Source of the DNA: an uncultured Victivallaceae bacterium
GTDB taxonomy: Bacteria; Verrucomicrobiota; Lentisphaeria; Victivallales; Victivallaceae
Length of the DNA: 5,168 nucleotides
Direction: 5' to 3'
Assembly (NCBI GenBank): GCA_934663655.1
Contig: CAKUKT010000204.1
Coordinates: 1-5,168 of the forward strand
The number at the start of each line of letters is the position of its first letter. Within the stretch, counting starts at the first letter, position 1. Positions 1 through 5,168 of this stretch are shown piece after piece. A program made the position numbers and the translations under genes. The notes beneath the pieces were generated by a model. It had not been told where the DNA came from and ran no database searches. It saw only the letters and a list, made by a program, of their open reading frames with translations.

Positions 1-13
1 CTTCACTGGTGAT

Positions 14-41
14 ACTATAACATGGTTCGCGACAAATTCAA
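14..41 (-). promoter_or_regulatory. Sigma70-like promoter with extended -10, pointing left out of the window
   Basis: On the minus strand TTGAAT (41-36) is followed by a 16-bp spacer and TATAGT (19-14), with TGT immediately before the -10 (extended -10 form TGnTATAGT). Four of six -35 bases and five of six -10 bases match consensus. Transcription would start near position 7 and run leftward into a gene beyond the edge. It has the same orientation as all genes in the window. Confidence 0.6.
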
Positions 42-42
42 C

Positions 43-391
43 GCCCCTGCAAAAAATCAGCCGAAAAAATTCATTTTTCCGTCACGCTGTCCCCCTGCAG
101 ATGTCACCGGGACATCCATCTGCTGAAGTCGGGTTGGAAACCTGCCGCGCTCTCCACGGCGACTGGGTTCACCGTCGCCTTCTCCGCCGTGACCGGGGTG
201 GCCCGCGCTTTTCCGGACGAAAACCACAATGCCATACCCGCTTATCCACTCCGGCTGCCCCGGATGCTCGATTCTGGAAAAACAACGCGCCCCCGACGAA
301 TAACCCCGGTACCGGGCGTGGTTGCAATGACGAGATCGTTTCGATTCAAACTATGAGTGACAATTCCGGAACGAAAACAATTCGGGCAGGT
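43..391. other. Intergenic stretch with no supported gene
   Basis: The 349 bases after the DUF3047-like gene hold no gene I can support. The minus strand has a 43-codon frame (ATG 235 to TGA 104) without a clear ribosome binding site or recognisable motif. The plus strand has an open frame from 21 to 356 that contains a signal-peptide-like stretch (KSGWKPAALSTATGF, then TVAFSAVTGVARA) but no ATG before it. A 12-bp palindrome CCCGGTACCGGG lies at 304-315, and a six-base inverted pair (GAGTGA/TCACTC) flanks the end of the DUF3047-like gene. Neither is followed by a T run. The stretch may be the 5' regulatory region of the gene to the left, or decayed coding DNA. Confidence 0.5.
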
Positions 392-1159
392 TCACTCCGT
401 TCGGGCTCCCGGACTGGCGTCTCCGGCTTCGCCGTTCTCCGGATCGCGGGCGACAAATTCGATGTAGTCGATCTCCACCCGGGTCGAGGAGCGGGTATAT
501 TGGCTGTTGGCGCCGATGCACAGGGCGAACACCTTGTTCGGCGGGTCGCCGAACGCCTCCCGGTAGTCGGTGAAAACATCGCGCTCCTCAACACACCACT
601 CGTTGAGCGGGTGAAGGCGGTTGCGCACGCAGAACCATTTCACGGTCATCAGGCCGCCGGCATAATGACGGGTCCCCGATTTACCGACCTCGGTATTGTG
701 TTCCCACCGGTAACCGACGCACCGCTGCCGGAAAGAACTTCCATCGCCGAGGTAAACCACTGCCGCCTGATCATCGGGATCCGGCTGCCCATCGGCAAGC
801 GAAAGCCGACGAACGATCCGCCACCGCCACCGCATGATCGGATAACGCTCCAGATCCACATTTTCGGGCAGAGTGACGAGCAGTCCGGTGGATTTATCCG
901 CCTCCACGACCAGTACGCTGCCGTCGCTGCCCTCGTCATTGCTGGCAGCAAAAAACTTCGTCTTGGGAACGCGGAACTTGCCCCCCTTGAACTCCCACTC
1001 TTTTTTCAGCGTATCGGAGTCGGAGAAATCAATCCGCCAGACCGGCTTCTGCTCTTCTGCCTCCGCGGCGACGGCGGGAAAGCCGCCCGACAGCGCCGCC
1101 CAGGTCATCATAAAACCGATTCCCCGCAACACCTTCGCCGATAAACTCAATTTCCGCAA
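392..1159 (-). CDS. Exported DUF3047-like protein of unknown function
   Basis: Seen: from TTG 1159 the protein is 255 aa. It opens with a signal peptide (RKLSLSAKVLRG, then a hydrophobic stretch to SGGFPAVAA) with probable cleavage near VAA-EA. The mature part carries IDFSDSDTLKKEWEF, PIMRWRWRI, PDPDDQAAVVYLGDG, VGYRWE and NKVFALCIGANSQ, followed by a VEIDYIEF strand near the end. Known: the DUF3047 family shows this 'P.l.WrWr.....DD.aa.VY' core and closes with a beta strand ahead of an F or V. Its biochemical role is not established. The fold looks all-beta and might bind a ligand or sugar, which is inference. The longer frame runs to GTG 1180 (262 aa). I prefer TTG because of the ribosome binding site and the cleaner signal peptide. 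It follows a strong terminator closely, so it needs its own promoter or read-through. No terminator is clear after its TGA. Confidence 0.8.
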   Translation of the reverse strand: MRKLSLSAKVLRGIGFMMTWAALSGGFPAVAAEAEEQKPVWRIDFSDSDTLKKEWEFKGGKFRVPKTKFFAASNDEGSDGSVLVVEADKSTGLLVTLPENVDLERYPIMRWRWRIVRRLSLADGQPDPDDQAAVVYLGDGSSFRQRCVGYRWEHNTEVGKSGTRHYAGGLMTVKWFCVRNRLHPLNEWCVEERDVFTDYREAFGDPPNKVFALCIGANSQYTRSSTRVEIDYIEFVARDPENGEAGDASPGARTE

Positions 1160-1164
1160 AATCA

Positions 1165-1170
1165 CTCCAG
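1165..1170 (-). promoter_or_regulatory. Ribosome binding site supporting a TTG start at 1159
   Basis: CTGGAG (1170-1165, minus strand) sits 5 bases before TTG (1159-1157). It is the best Shine-Dalgarno match near this gene and decides the start. The longer GTG start at 1180 has only a weak GAGC upstream and would put two aspartates in front of the signal peptide. A four-codon frame (ATG 1176 to TGA 1162) covers this site and ends just before the TTG. Confidence 0.6.
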
Positions 1171-1200
1171 AATCATCCACTTTTCAGCTCAAAAAACATT

Positions 1201-1233
1201 GAAAAACGATCGGGGTGCGATCGCAACCCGATC
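1201..1233 (-). terminator. Rho-independent terminator after the transglycosylase gene
   Basis: On the minus strand GATCGGG (1233-1227) pairs with CCCGATC (1214-1208). Inside, after an A/G-position mismatch (1226/1215), TGC pairs with GCA around a GATC loop. The stem is followed after one base by TTTTT (1206-1202). The GC-rich stem plus U tract is the classic form. It would close the aspS to transglycosylase unit. It lies only about 41 bases upstream of the DUF3047-like gene's likely start, so a role as an attenuator for that gene is also possible. Confidence 0.8.
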
Positions 1234-1288
1234 CGGCGGCATCACATCAACACACTCCGTCTCCGGCGACGCCGCCATCCCCGGTTTC

Positions 1289-1894
1289 TCACTTGCCGGC
1301 GGAATCGGAATATTCCGCCGCAGTCTCAAGATATTTCCGATAACGCGCCATAATTTTTTTTACATACGCAGTGGTGGAGGAAATATCGATACGTCCAACA
1401 AATTCACCGTCCGGATCTTCAGGTTTCCAGCGGTTGACCCGGCTTTCACCGGCATTGTACCAGGCGAGCGCCATTTCCGTGCCCTGGGCATATTTCCGGT
1501 ATTTTTCGATCCCCCGGGAGAGATACCAGCAGCCGATGTCAAGATTTCCCTCGACGCTCAGCAACTCCTCCTCCGTAGGCAGCGGATGGCGGGTCAACCG
1601 TGACCATTCCGCCACCGCCCCCTCCGGCAACAGCTGCATCAAACCGAGTTCGCCGCTCCTCCCCCGCGCCCGGGGATTGAATCGGCTTTCCTGAAATATC
1701 AGGGCCCGCACCAGCTGCGGATCCAGGCCATGCCTCCGGGCCGCCGCCTGGATCTCCCCGGCGTAAAGGCGGTCATTGACCACCCAGTCACGCGGGGTGG
1801 TGAAGGTACCCACCGCCACCACCACCACGGTCAGCGCCGCGATCAGCCAGGCGGCGATCGCGGCGTGGTTCCGACGTCGTTTTACCAGCTTCAA
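1289..1894 (-). CDS. Membrane-anchored lytic transglycosylase, SLT (Slt70-like) domain (201 aa)
   Basis: It cleaves the MurNAc-GlcNAc bond of peptidoglycan in the periplasm, forming 1,6-anhydroMurNAc ends. Seen: a basic N-terminus (KLVKRRR) and one membrane segment at about residues 11-30 (AAIAAWLIAALTVVVVAVGT), with the catalytic domain from about 42 on the outer face. Family motifs in order: FQESRFNP (67-74, catalytic Glu69), GELGLMQLLP (81-90), NLDIGCWYL (117-125), LAWYNAGE (143-150) and TAYVKKIM (175-182). The SLT core is complete. The long Slt70 superhelical N-domain is absent, so this is a short anchored form. The start is TTG (1894-1892), sharing TTGA with the stop of the 318-aa gene. 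An in-frame stop at 1924 rules out a longer form, and GGGAA 8 bases upstream is a modest ribosome binding site. Translation is probably coupled to the upstream gene. A terminator follows about 55 bp after the stop. Confidence 0.92.
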   Translation of the reverse strand: MKLVKRRRNHAAIAAWLIAALTVVVVAVGTFTTPRDWVVNDRLYAGEIQAAARRHGLDPQLVRALIFQESRFNPRARGRSGELGLMQLLPEGAVAEWSRLTRHPLPTEEELLSVEGNLDIGCWYLSRGIEKYRKYAQGTEMALAWYNAGESRVNRWKPEDPDGEFVGRIDISSTTAYVKKIMARYRKYLETAAEYSDSAGK

Positions 1895-2847
1895 GGGGTG
1901 TTCCCGGTTGCCGGAGCGGCCTCAGCCGGAGCGGCGGCGCCATCACCGGCGGGAGTGATCATCGCACCAGCGCGTGTCTTCCCGTATTCACTGAGCTTGT
2001 CAGCAAGAGCGCTGGGAATCGAAACCGTCACTTCGAAGACGTTTCCGGTGACCTGCGATTTGATCGCCTGCGTCACTTCGGCGGCCAGCGTCTGATTGTC
2101 GGAAAAACTGGCGGCAACCATCGGCAATACCATCATCTGGGTCATCATCGCGCAGCCGTTGGCGGATTCGGCATCCTTGCAGGCGAAAATCGCTTTGATC
2201 GTGGTATCGATTTTGCCCTCAACCTGGTCGAGCCGGCAAAAGGCGGTGACCCGGCGAACCCCCATATCGCTGTTCTCAGGATCCGCCGCCTCCTCGGCGC
2301 TCGGGGCGGGAACTTCAATCACCGCCCACACCAGCGCCTGCGGATCGGGAATCAGCGCGGCAAGTTTTTTGCCGTGTTCAGGATCGGCCTGCTTGAAAAA
2401 GGGTTCGGCATCCGCCTCGTCTTCGACTATCAGCAGAACTTCGGGAGCCAGCTCGATGATGTAGCATTCCTGACTTTCACCGGCGAGCTTGTAAGCGCTT
2501 TTCCCCTGAATCTGCACACTGGTGTAGTTCACCCCGGCCTTGGCAAAGATCTGACCGAGCTGCGGATTGCCCTTGACGCGGACCAGAATCCCGAAATAAT
2601 CATTTTCGCCGGTACAGATCGGCGTCACCATCCCCTCGATGTCCTTGAGATCGAAGCCGTATTCCGCACCCAGCTGCTTGACGTTCTCGTTTTCGGTGAA
2701 GGAGGCCGGAAGCTTGTCAGCCTCAACAACCACAATACTGTCGGCAGTGGACGGAGTATAGTTGAACAACCCCGACAAATCAGCCCCGGCCAGCGAAAAC
2801 GCCATGACGGTTGCCGCCGCAATTCCATAAATCCGTTGGACAATCAT
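1891..2847 (-). CDS. Exported protein of unknown function (318 aa)
   Basis: I do not recognise a named family. Seen: an N-terminal signal peptide (MIVQRIYGIA, then a hydrophobic run to about residue 20, with probable cleavage near AGA-DL at 22/23). Two alpha/beta-looking halves follow: residues 35-150 (DSIVVVEADKLP, YFGILVRVKG, VLLIVEDEADAEPFF) and residues 170-290 (LVWAVIEVP, VTAFCRLD, a hydrophobic methionine-rich segment at 231-247, VFEVTVSIPSALADKL). The tail from 299 is rich in Ala and Pro. Five cysteines (78, 128, 204, 223, 232) could form disulfides after export. The 'AxF.CKDAESA' to 'VTVSIP' pattern resembles uncharacterised exported proteins of planctomycetes and relatives, which is inference from memory. 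It starts at ATG 9 bp after the aspS stop. GAGGGG at the end of aspS and GAAAAGAAG just before the ATG are the only ribosome-binding candidates. Its TGA overlaps the TTG start of the transglycosylase gene. Confidence 0.85.
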   Translation of the reverse strand: MIVQRIYGIAAATVMAFSLAGADLSGLFNYTPSTADSIVVVEADKLPASFTENENVKQLGAEYGFDLKDIEGMVTPICTGENDYFGILVRVKGNPQLGQIFAKAGVNYTSVQIQGKSAYKLAGESQECYIIELAPEVLLIVEDEADAEPFFKQADPEHGKKLAALIPDPQALVWAVIEVPAPSAEEAADPENSDMGVRRVTAFCRLDQVEGKIDTTIKAIFACKDAESANGCAMMTQMMVLPMVAASFSDNQTLAAEVTQAIKSQVTGNVFEVTVSIPSALADKLSEYGKTRAGAMITPAGDGAAAPAEAAPATGNTP

Positions 2848-2856
2848 CTTCTTTTC

Positions 2857-4644
2857 TTACCCCTCGTTTTGTTGGTTGGGTTTTCTGGGAAGCTTCACCT
2901 CGATGTGAAGTTCCCGGAGTTGCTTGATCGTCGCCTCCGCCGGGGCATTCATCATCAAATCCTCGGCCTGCTGGTTGAACGGGAAGGCGATAACTTCGCG
3001 GATATTCGGTTCATCGGCCAGCAGCATCACCATCCGGTCAACGCCGGGGGCGATGCCGCCGTGCGGCGGCGCACCGAGTTTGAAGGCATTGATCATGCCG
3101 CCGAATTTCTCATCGACCACCGCGCGGTCGTAACCGGCGATCTCGAAGGCTTTGTACATGATATCGGGGCGGTGATTGCGGATCGCGCCGCTGGACAATT
3201 CGATCCCGTTGCAGACGATGTCATACTGCCAGGCGAGAATTTCCAGCGGATCGGCCGACTCAAGCGCCGCCATACCGCCCTGCGGCATTGAGAACGGATT
3301 GTGCGAGAAGATGATCTCACCGCTCTCCTCGTCGCGTTCGAACATCGGGAAATCGACAATCCAGCAGAATTTGAATTCATCCTGACTGATAAGCTCGAGT
3401 CGACGACCGAGTTCGGGGATGACCGCGCCGCCGATCCGGGCGGCGACGTTTTCCCGGTCGGCGATGAAGAAGAGCGCATCGCCATCCTCGATTCCGCCGG
3501 CGTCGCGCAAGCCGTCGATAACTTCCCGGCTGAGAAATTTGGTGATCGGACTCTTTTCAGTGCCGCCGCTCCAGATGATGTAGGCCATGCCTTTGGCGCC
3601 GTTCTCCTGCGCGAACTTGATGAGATCGTCGAAGAACTTCCGCGGCTTCTCCGCAACCTGCGGCGCCCGGATGGCCCGAACCACTCCGCCGGAAGCCACT
3701 ACTCCCGCAAACGCTTTGAATTCGCTGTCCCGGAAAAATTCACTCACATCAATCATTTCCAGCGGATTGCGGAGATCCGGCTTGTCGCTGCCGAAACGGC
3801 GGATCGCCTCCCGGTACGGAATGCGCGGAAACGGCGCAGCCGAGAATTTACGGTTGCCGAACTTGCTGAAGATATCGGTGAACAATCCTTCCATCACCGA
3901 GAAGATCTCCTCCTGATCGACGAAACTCATCTCCACGTCGAGCTGATAAAATTCACCCGGACTGCGGTCGGCACGCGCATCTTCGTCCCGGAAACAGGGC
4001 GCAATCTGGAAATAGCGGTCGAAGCCGGCCACCATCAGCAGCTGCTTGAACTGCTGCGGCGCCTGCGGCAATGCGTAGAATTTTCCGGGATGCAGCCGTG
4101 ACGGCACCAGATAATCGCGGGCTCCTTCCGGACTGCTCGCGGTCAGAATCGGCGTCTGAAATTCGGTAAAACCGGCCTCAATCATATAACGACGCATTTC
4201 GGCGATCACGTGACTGCGAAGCAAAATATTCTGATGGAGCTTCTCCCGACGCAGATCGAGGAAACGGTATTTGAGCCGCAGTGATTCCGGGGCGCCGTCA
4301 TCCTTGGCGACCTGGAACGGAATCACCTCGGCTTCTCCAAGCATCTCCATGCCGGTCGCAACCACTTCGATTTCGCCGGTCGCCAGCTTGGGATTGATCG
4401 TTTCCTCGGTACGGGCCACCACCCGGCCGTCAAACTGAACCACCGACTCCACCCGCCACTTATCCAGCGCCTGGTAGAAATCCCGTTCAGGATCCACCAC
4501 AATCTGAGTCAGTCCGGTCTGATCACGCAAGTCGATGAAAATCACCCCGCCGTGATCACGCACGCTGTGAATCCAGCCGGAAAGCCGAACTTCAGTTCCG
4601 ACATCGCTCTTGCGCAGATCACCGCATTTATGAGTACGGTACAT
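2857..4644 (-). CDS. aspS: Aspartyl-tRNA synthetase (595 aa, complete)
   Basis: This cytosolic class II enzyme charges tRNA(Asp) with aspartate using ATP. Domain order: an OB-fold anticodon-binding domain (about residues 1-105, with [19 protein letters not shown]); the catalytic core entry with KYRFLDLRR (125-133), [13 protein letters not shown] (171-183) and [14 protein letters not shown] (191-204); motif 2 [10 protein letters not shown] (218-227); an insertion (GAD) domain (about 290-420); and motif 3 [12 protein letters not shown] (530-541). The tail carries [16 protein letters not shown]. Length matches bacterial AspRS (about 590 aa). The frame stays open 26 codons upstream to 4722, but I chose ATG 4644. 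It begins [10 protein letters not shown], the family's usual N-terminus, and has AGGGGAAAG 7 bases upstream. The [12 protein letters not shown] form and His31 resemble alphaproteobacterial-type, often non-discriminating enzymes. The next gene starts 9 bp after the TAA. Confidence 0.97.
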   Translation of the reverse strand: MYRTHKCGDLRKSDVGTEVRLSGWIHSVRDHGGVIFIDLRDQTGLTQIVVDPERDFYQALDKWRVESVVQFDGRVVARTEETINPKLATGEIEVVATGMEMLGEAEVIPFQVAKDDGAPESLRLKYRFLDLRREKLHQNILLRSHVIAEMRRYMIEAGFTEFQTPILTASSPEGARDYLVPSRLHPGKFYALPQAPQQFKQLLMVAGFDRYFQIAPCFRDEDARADRSPGEFYQLDVEMSFVDQEEIFSVMEGLFTDIFSKFGNRKFSAAPFPRIPYREAIRRFGSDKPDLRNPLEMIDVSEFFRDSEFKAFAGVVASGGVVRAIRAPQVAEKPRKFFDDLIKFAQENGAKGMAYIIWSGGTEKSPITKFLSREVIDGLRDAGGIEDGDALFFIADRENVAARIGGAVIPELGRRLELISQDEFKFCWIVDFPMFERDEESGEIIFSHNPFSMPQGGMAALESADPLEILAWQYDIVCNGIELSSGAIRNHRPDIMYKAFEIAGYDRAVVDEKFGGMINAFKLGAPPHGGIAPGVDRMVMLLADEPNIREVIAFPFNQQAEDLMMNAPAEATIKQLRELHIEVKLPRKPNQQNEG

Positions 4645-4672
4645 AAATATTCTTTCCCCTGCCACGGTTATC

Positions 4673-4696
4673 CCGACCGGCTCAACAACCGGACGG
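4673..4696 (-). promoter_or_regulatory. Leader hairpin upstream of aspS (function unknown)
   Basis: On the minus strand CCG-T-CCGGTT, loop GTTG, AGCCGG-T-CGG folds into nine pairs (one of them G-T) with a single T-T mismatch. It ends 28 bases before the aspS start codon. No T run follows, so it is not an intrinsic terminator. A second AACCG downstream (minus strand, near 4670-4665) could pair with CGGTT of the left arm, giving an alternative fold. I recognise no T-box or known riboswitch. A role in controlling aspS is speculation. Confidence 0.35.
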
Positions 4697-4742
4697 TTTG
4701 TTAGGTTAAAATGGTATCTCAAACATCAGAGTCGCCGTGATC

Positions 4743-4781
4743 AAAACACAAAACGTCCCGGGAATTTCAGTATTCCCCGGA
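4743..4781 (-). terminator. Probable rho-independent terminator after fabZ / small ORF
   Basis: On the minus strand, GGGAAT (4777-4772) pairs with ATTCCC (4765-4760) around a 6-nt loop. TCC (4781-4779) pairs with GGA (4758-4756) beyond a G-G mismatch, giving nine pairs. A T-rich tail (4754-4743, GTTTTGTGTTTT) follows after one or two bases. The mismatch and the interrupted T tract make it weaker than the terminator at 1201-1233. It would separate fabZ from aspS. Confidence 0.55.
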
Positions 4782-4931
4782 GCGTTTCACGACAACTTCG
4801 CTCAAAGCCCGTTTCGCCGCCGACTGCCACGCCGCCGGAACAATCGCCGCTTCCAGCATCCCCCGGAGCGTTTCACGACAACTTCGCTCAAAGCCCGTTT
4901 CGCCGCCGACTGCCACGCCGCCGGAACAATC
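4765..4931. repeat. Tandem duplication, two copies with an 86-bp period, between fabZ and aspS
   Basis: Positions 4775-4845 and 4861-4931 are identical over 71 bp. Similarity extends left over 4765-4774 against 4851-4860 with three T/C differences, at 4767/4853, 4771/4857 and 4774/4860. The period of 86 is not a multiple of three, so any reading frame changes between copies. The right copy begins 3 bp after the fabZ stop codon. The left copy overlaps the small ORF (4859-4767) and half of the terminator hairpin. Perfect identity of the core suggests a recent duplication or ongoing homogenisation. I see no transposase, terminal inverted repeat or target-site duplication. Slippage or unequal exchange between the similar G-rich ends (GGGGGATGCTGGAA and GGGGAATACTGAAA, minus strand) is a plausible cause. 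Confidence 0.95.
4767..4859 (-). CDS. Candidate small ORF of 30 codons inside the duplicated block (doubtful)
   Basis: Seen: ATG at 4859-4857, TGA at 4769-4767. The peptide starts MLEAAIVPAAWQ, contains KRALSEVVVKR and ends SGEY, which could form a basic, alanine-rich helix. It has a G-run (CCGGGG) immediately before the ATG, too close to be an ideal ribosome binding site. The other repeat copy contains the same coding stretch from IVPAAWQ to KRSG. That copy has no ATG in frame and runs on after a frame change into an arginine-rich tail ending at TGA. The stop codon falls in the loop region of the terminator-like hairpin that follows. I do not recognise the peptide. It could be a real small protein co-transcribed with fabZ, a remnant of a decayed gene, or chance coding in GC-rich DNA. 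Confidence 0.3.
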   Translation of the reverse strand: MLEAAIVPAAWQSAAKRALSEVVVKRSGEY

Positions 4932-4934
4932 CCC

Positions 4935-5168
4935 CTACGGATCGACAATCGCAAACATCAACGAAATTCTGGCAATCTCCCGGCCATCCACCGTCATCAC
5001 ACACGATCCCCGCCCGAACCTGGATTTGCCCGGAGGCAGCACCAGATCAATCACCAGCTGATCTCCAGGCAGCACCGGAGCTTTGAACTCGGCAAGATCA
5101 ATCGCCATGAAATAACCGATCTTGCCCGCATTCTCCGGACGAGACAGCACACATGCACAACCGGACTG
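4935..5168 (-). CDS. fabZ: 3-hydroxyacyl-ACP dehydratase FabZ, C-terminal part (5' end outside window)
   Basis: Seen: an open frame enters from the right edge and ends at TAG (4937-4935), leaving 77 residues. It reads QSGCACVLSRPENAGKIGYF, then MAIDLAEFKAPVLPGDQL, and ends FAIVDP. Known: FabZ hotdog enzymes dehydrate 3-hydroxyacyl-ACP in the cytosolic type II fatty-acid cycle. They carry this NAGKI.YF...D..kFr.PV.PGDQL block and an LMFAIVD end. The catalytic His and Glu lie further N-terminal and are not visible, so activity cannot be judged. The GTG at 5150 is internal to the fold and is not the start. FabZ also occurs as the C-terminal domain of LpxC-FabZ fusions in some Gram-negative phyla, and this fragment cannot tell the two forms apart. 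lpxA often follows fabZ, but here the duplicated spacer and then aspS follow. The family call is firm. Confidence 0.9.
   Translation of the reverse strand, partial: QSGCACVLSRPENAGKIGYFMAIDLAEFKAPVLPGDQLVIDLVLPPGKSRFGRGSCVMTVDGREIARISLMFAIVDP

Noticed and set aside
304..315. The palindrome CCCGGTACCGGG as a terminator or operator
   Set aside because: It allows only a four-base stem with a four-base loop and has no T run on either strand. A single palindrome is not enough for an operator call.
101..1144. A 347-codon plus-strand open frame covering the left part of the window
   Set aside because: It lies almost wholly antisense to the DUF3047-like gene, is rich in Arg, Pro and His, and has no family motif. 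It is a product of codon bias on the other strand.
2374..3291. A 305-codon plus-strand open frame across the aspS 3' end and the 318-aa gene
   Set aside because: It is antisense to two well-supported genes, crosses their boundary and shows no domain or ribosome binding site.
3301..4101. A 266-codon plus-strand open frame inside aspS
   Set aside because: It is fully antisense to the conserved AspRS core, and its composition follows the complementary codons of aspS.
4645..4722. A 26-codon N-terminal extension of aspS from ATG 4722
   Set aside because: It is not seen in the AspRS family and would include the leader hairpin. ATG 4644 has a ribosome binding site and gives the normal N-terminus.
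4775..4931. A CRISPR array or IS end suggested by the repeats
   Set aside because: There are only two long copies separated by a 15-bp interval, with no terminal inverted repeats, transposase or cas gene.
4935..5150. A short stand-alone gene starting at GTG 5150
   Set aside because: The frame continues upstream to the window edge with FabZ sequence, so the GTG is an internal valine codon.

Overview
The window reads as chromosomal housekeeping DNA from a GC-rich Gram-negative bacterium. Every protein gene I can support lies on the minus strand, so transcription runs from high to low coordinates. The FabZ fragment (acyl-ACP dehydratase, next to lipid A synthesis in many genomes), the AspRS type and the coding style fit a PVC-group member such as the Lentisphaerota. 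That placement is inference and was not tested against a database.

Layout in transcription order. (1) 5168-4935: the C-terminal half of a FabZ hotdog dehydratase, cut by the window edge. (2) 4931-4743: a spacer with an 86-bp-period tandem duplication, one copy of which carries a 30-codon reading frame (4859-4767). It ends in a terminator-like hairpin with a T-rich tail. (3) 4644-2857: a complete 595-aa aspartyl-tRNA synthetase (aspS) with all class II motifs and a leader hairpin in front. (4) 2847-1891: a 318-aa exported protein of unknown function, 9 bp after aspS. (5) 1894-1289: a 201-aa membrane-anchored lytic transglycosylase that starts at TTG inside the stop codon of the previous gene. 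(6) 1233-1201: a strong intrinsic terminator. (7) 1159-392: an exported DUF3047-like protein. (8) 391-1: no supported gene, but a good extended -10 promoter points leftward out of the window.

aspS, the 318-aa protein and the transglycosylase look like one transcription unit, bounded by the two terminator-like hairpins. The last two products are both directed to the envelope and are translationally coupled, which suggests a shared peptidoglycan-associated role without proving it. I see no mobile element, CRISPR array, RNA gene or clear novel defence system. The most unusual items are the duplicated small-ORF block between fabZ and aspS, the coupled unknown/transglycosylase pair, and the very short terminator-to-start gap ahead of the DUF3047 gene.
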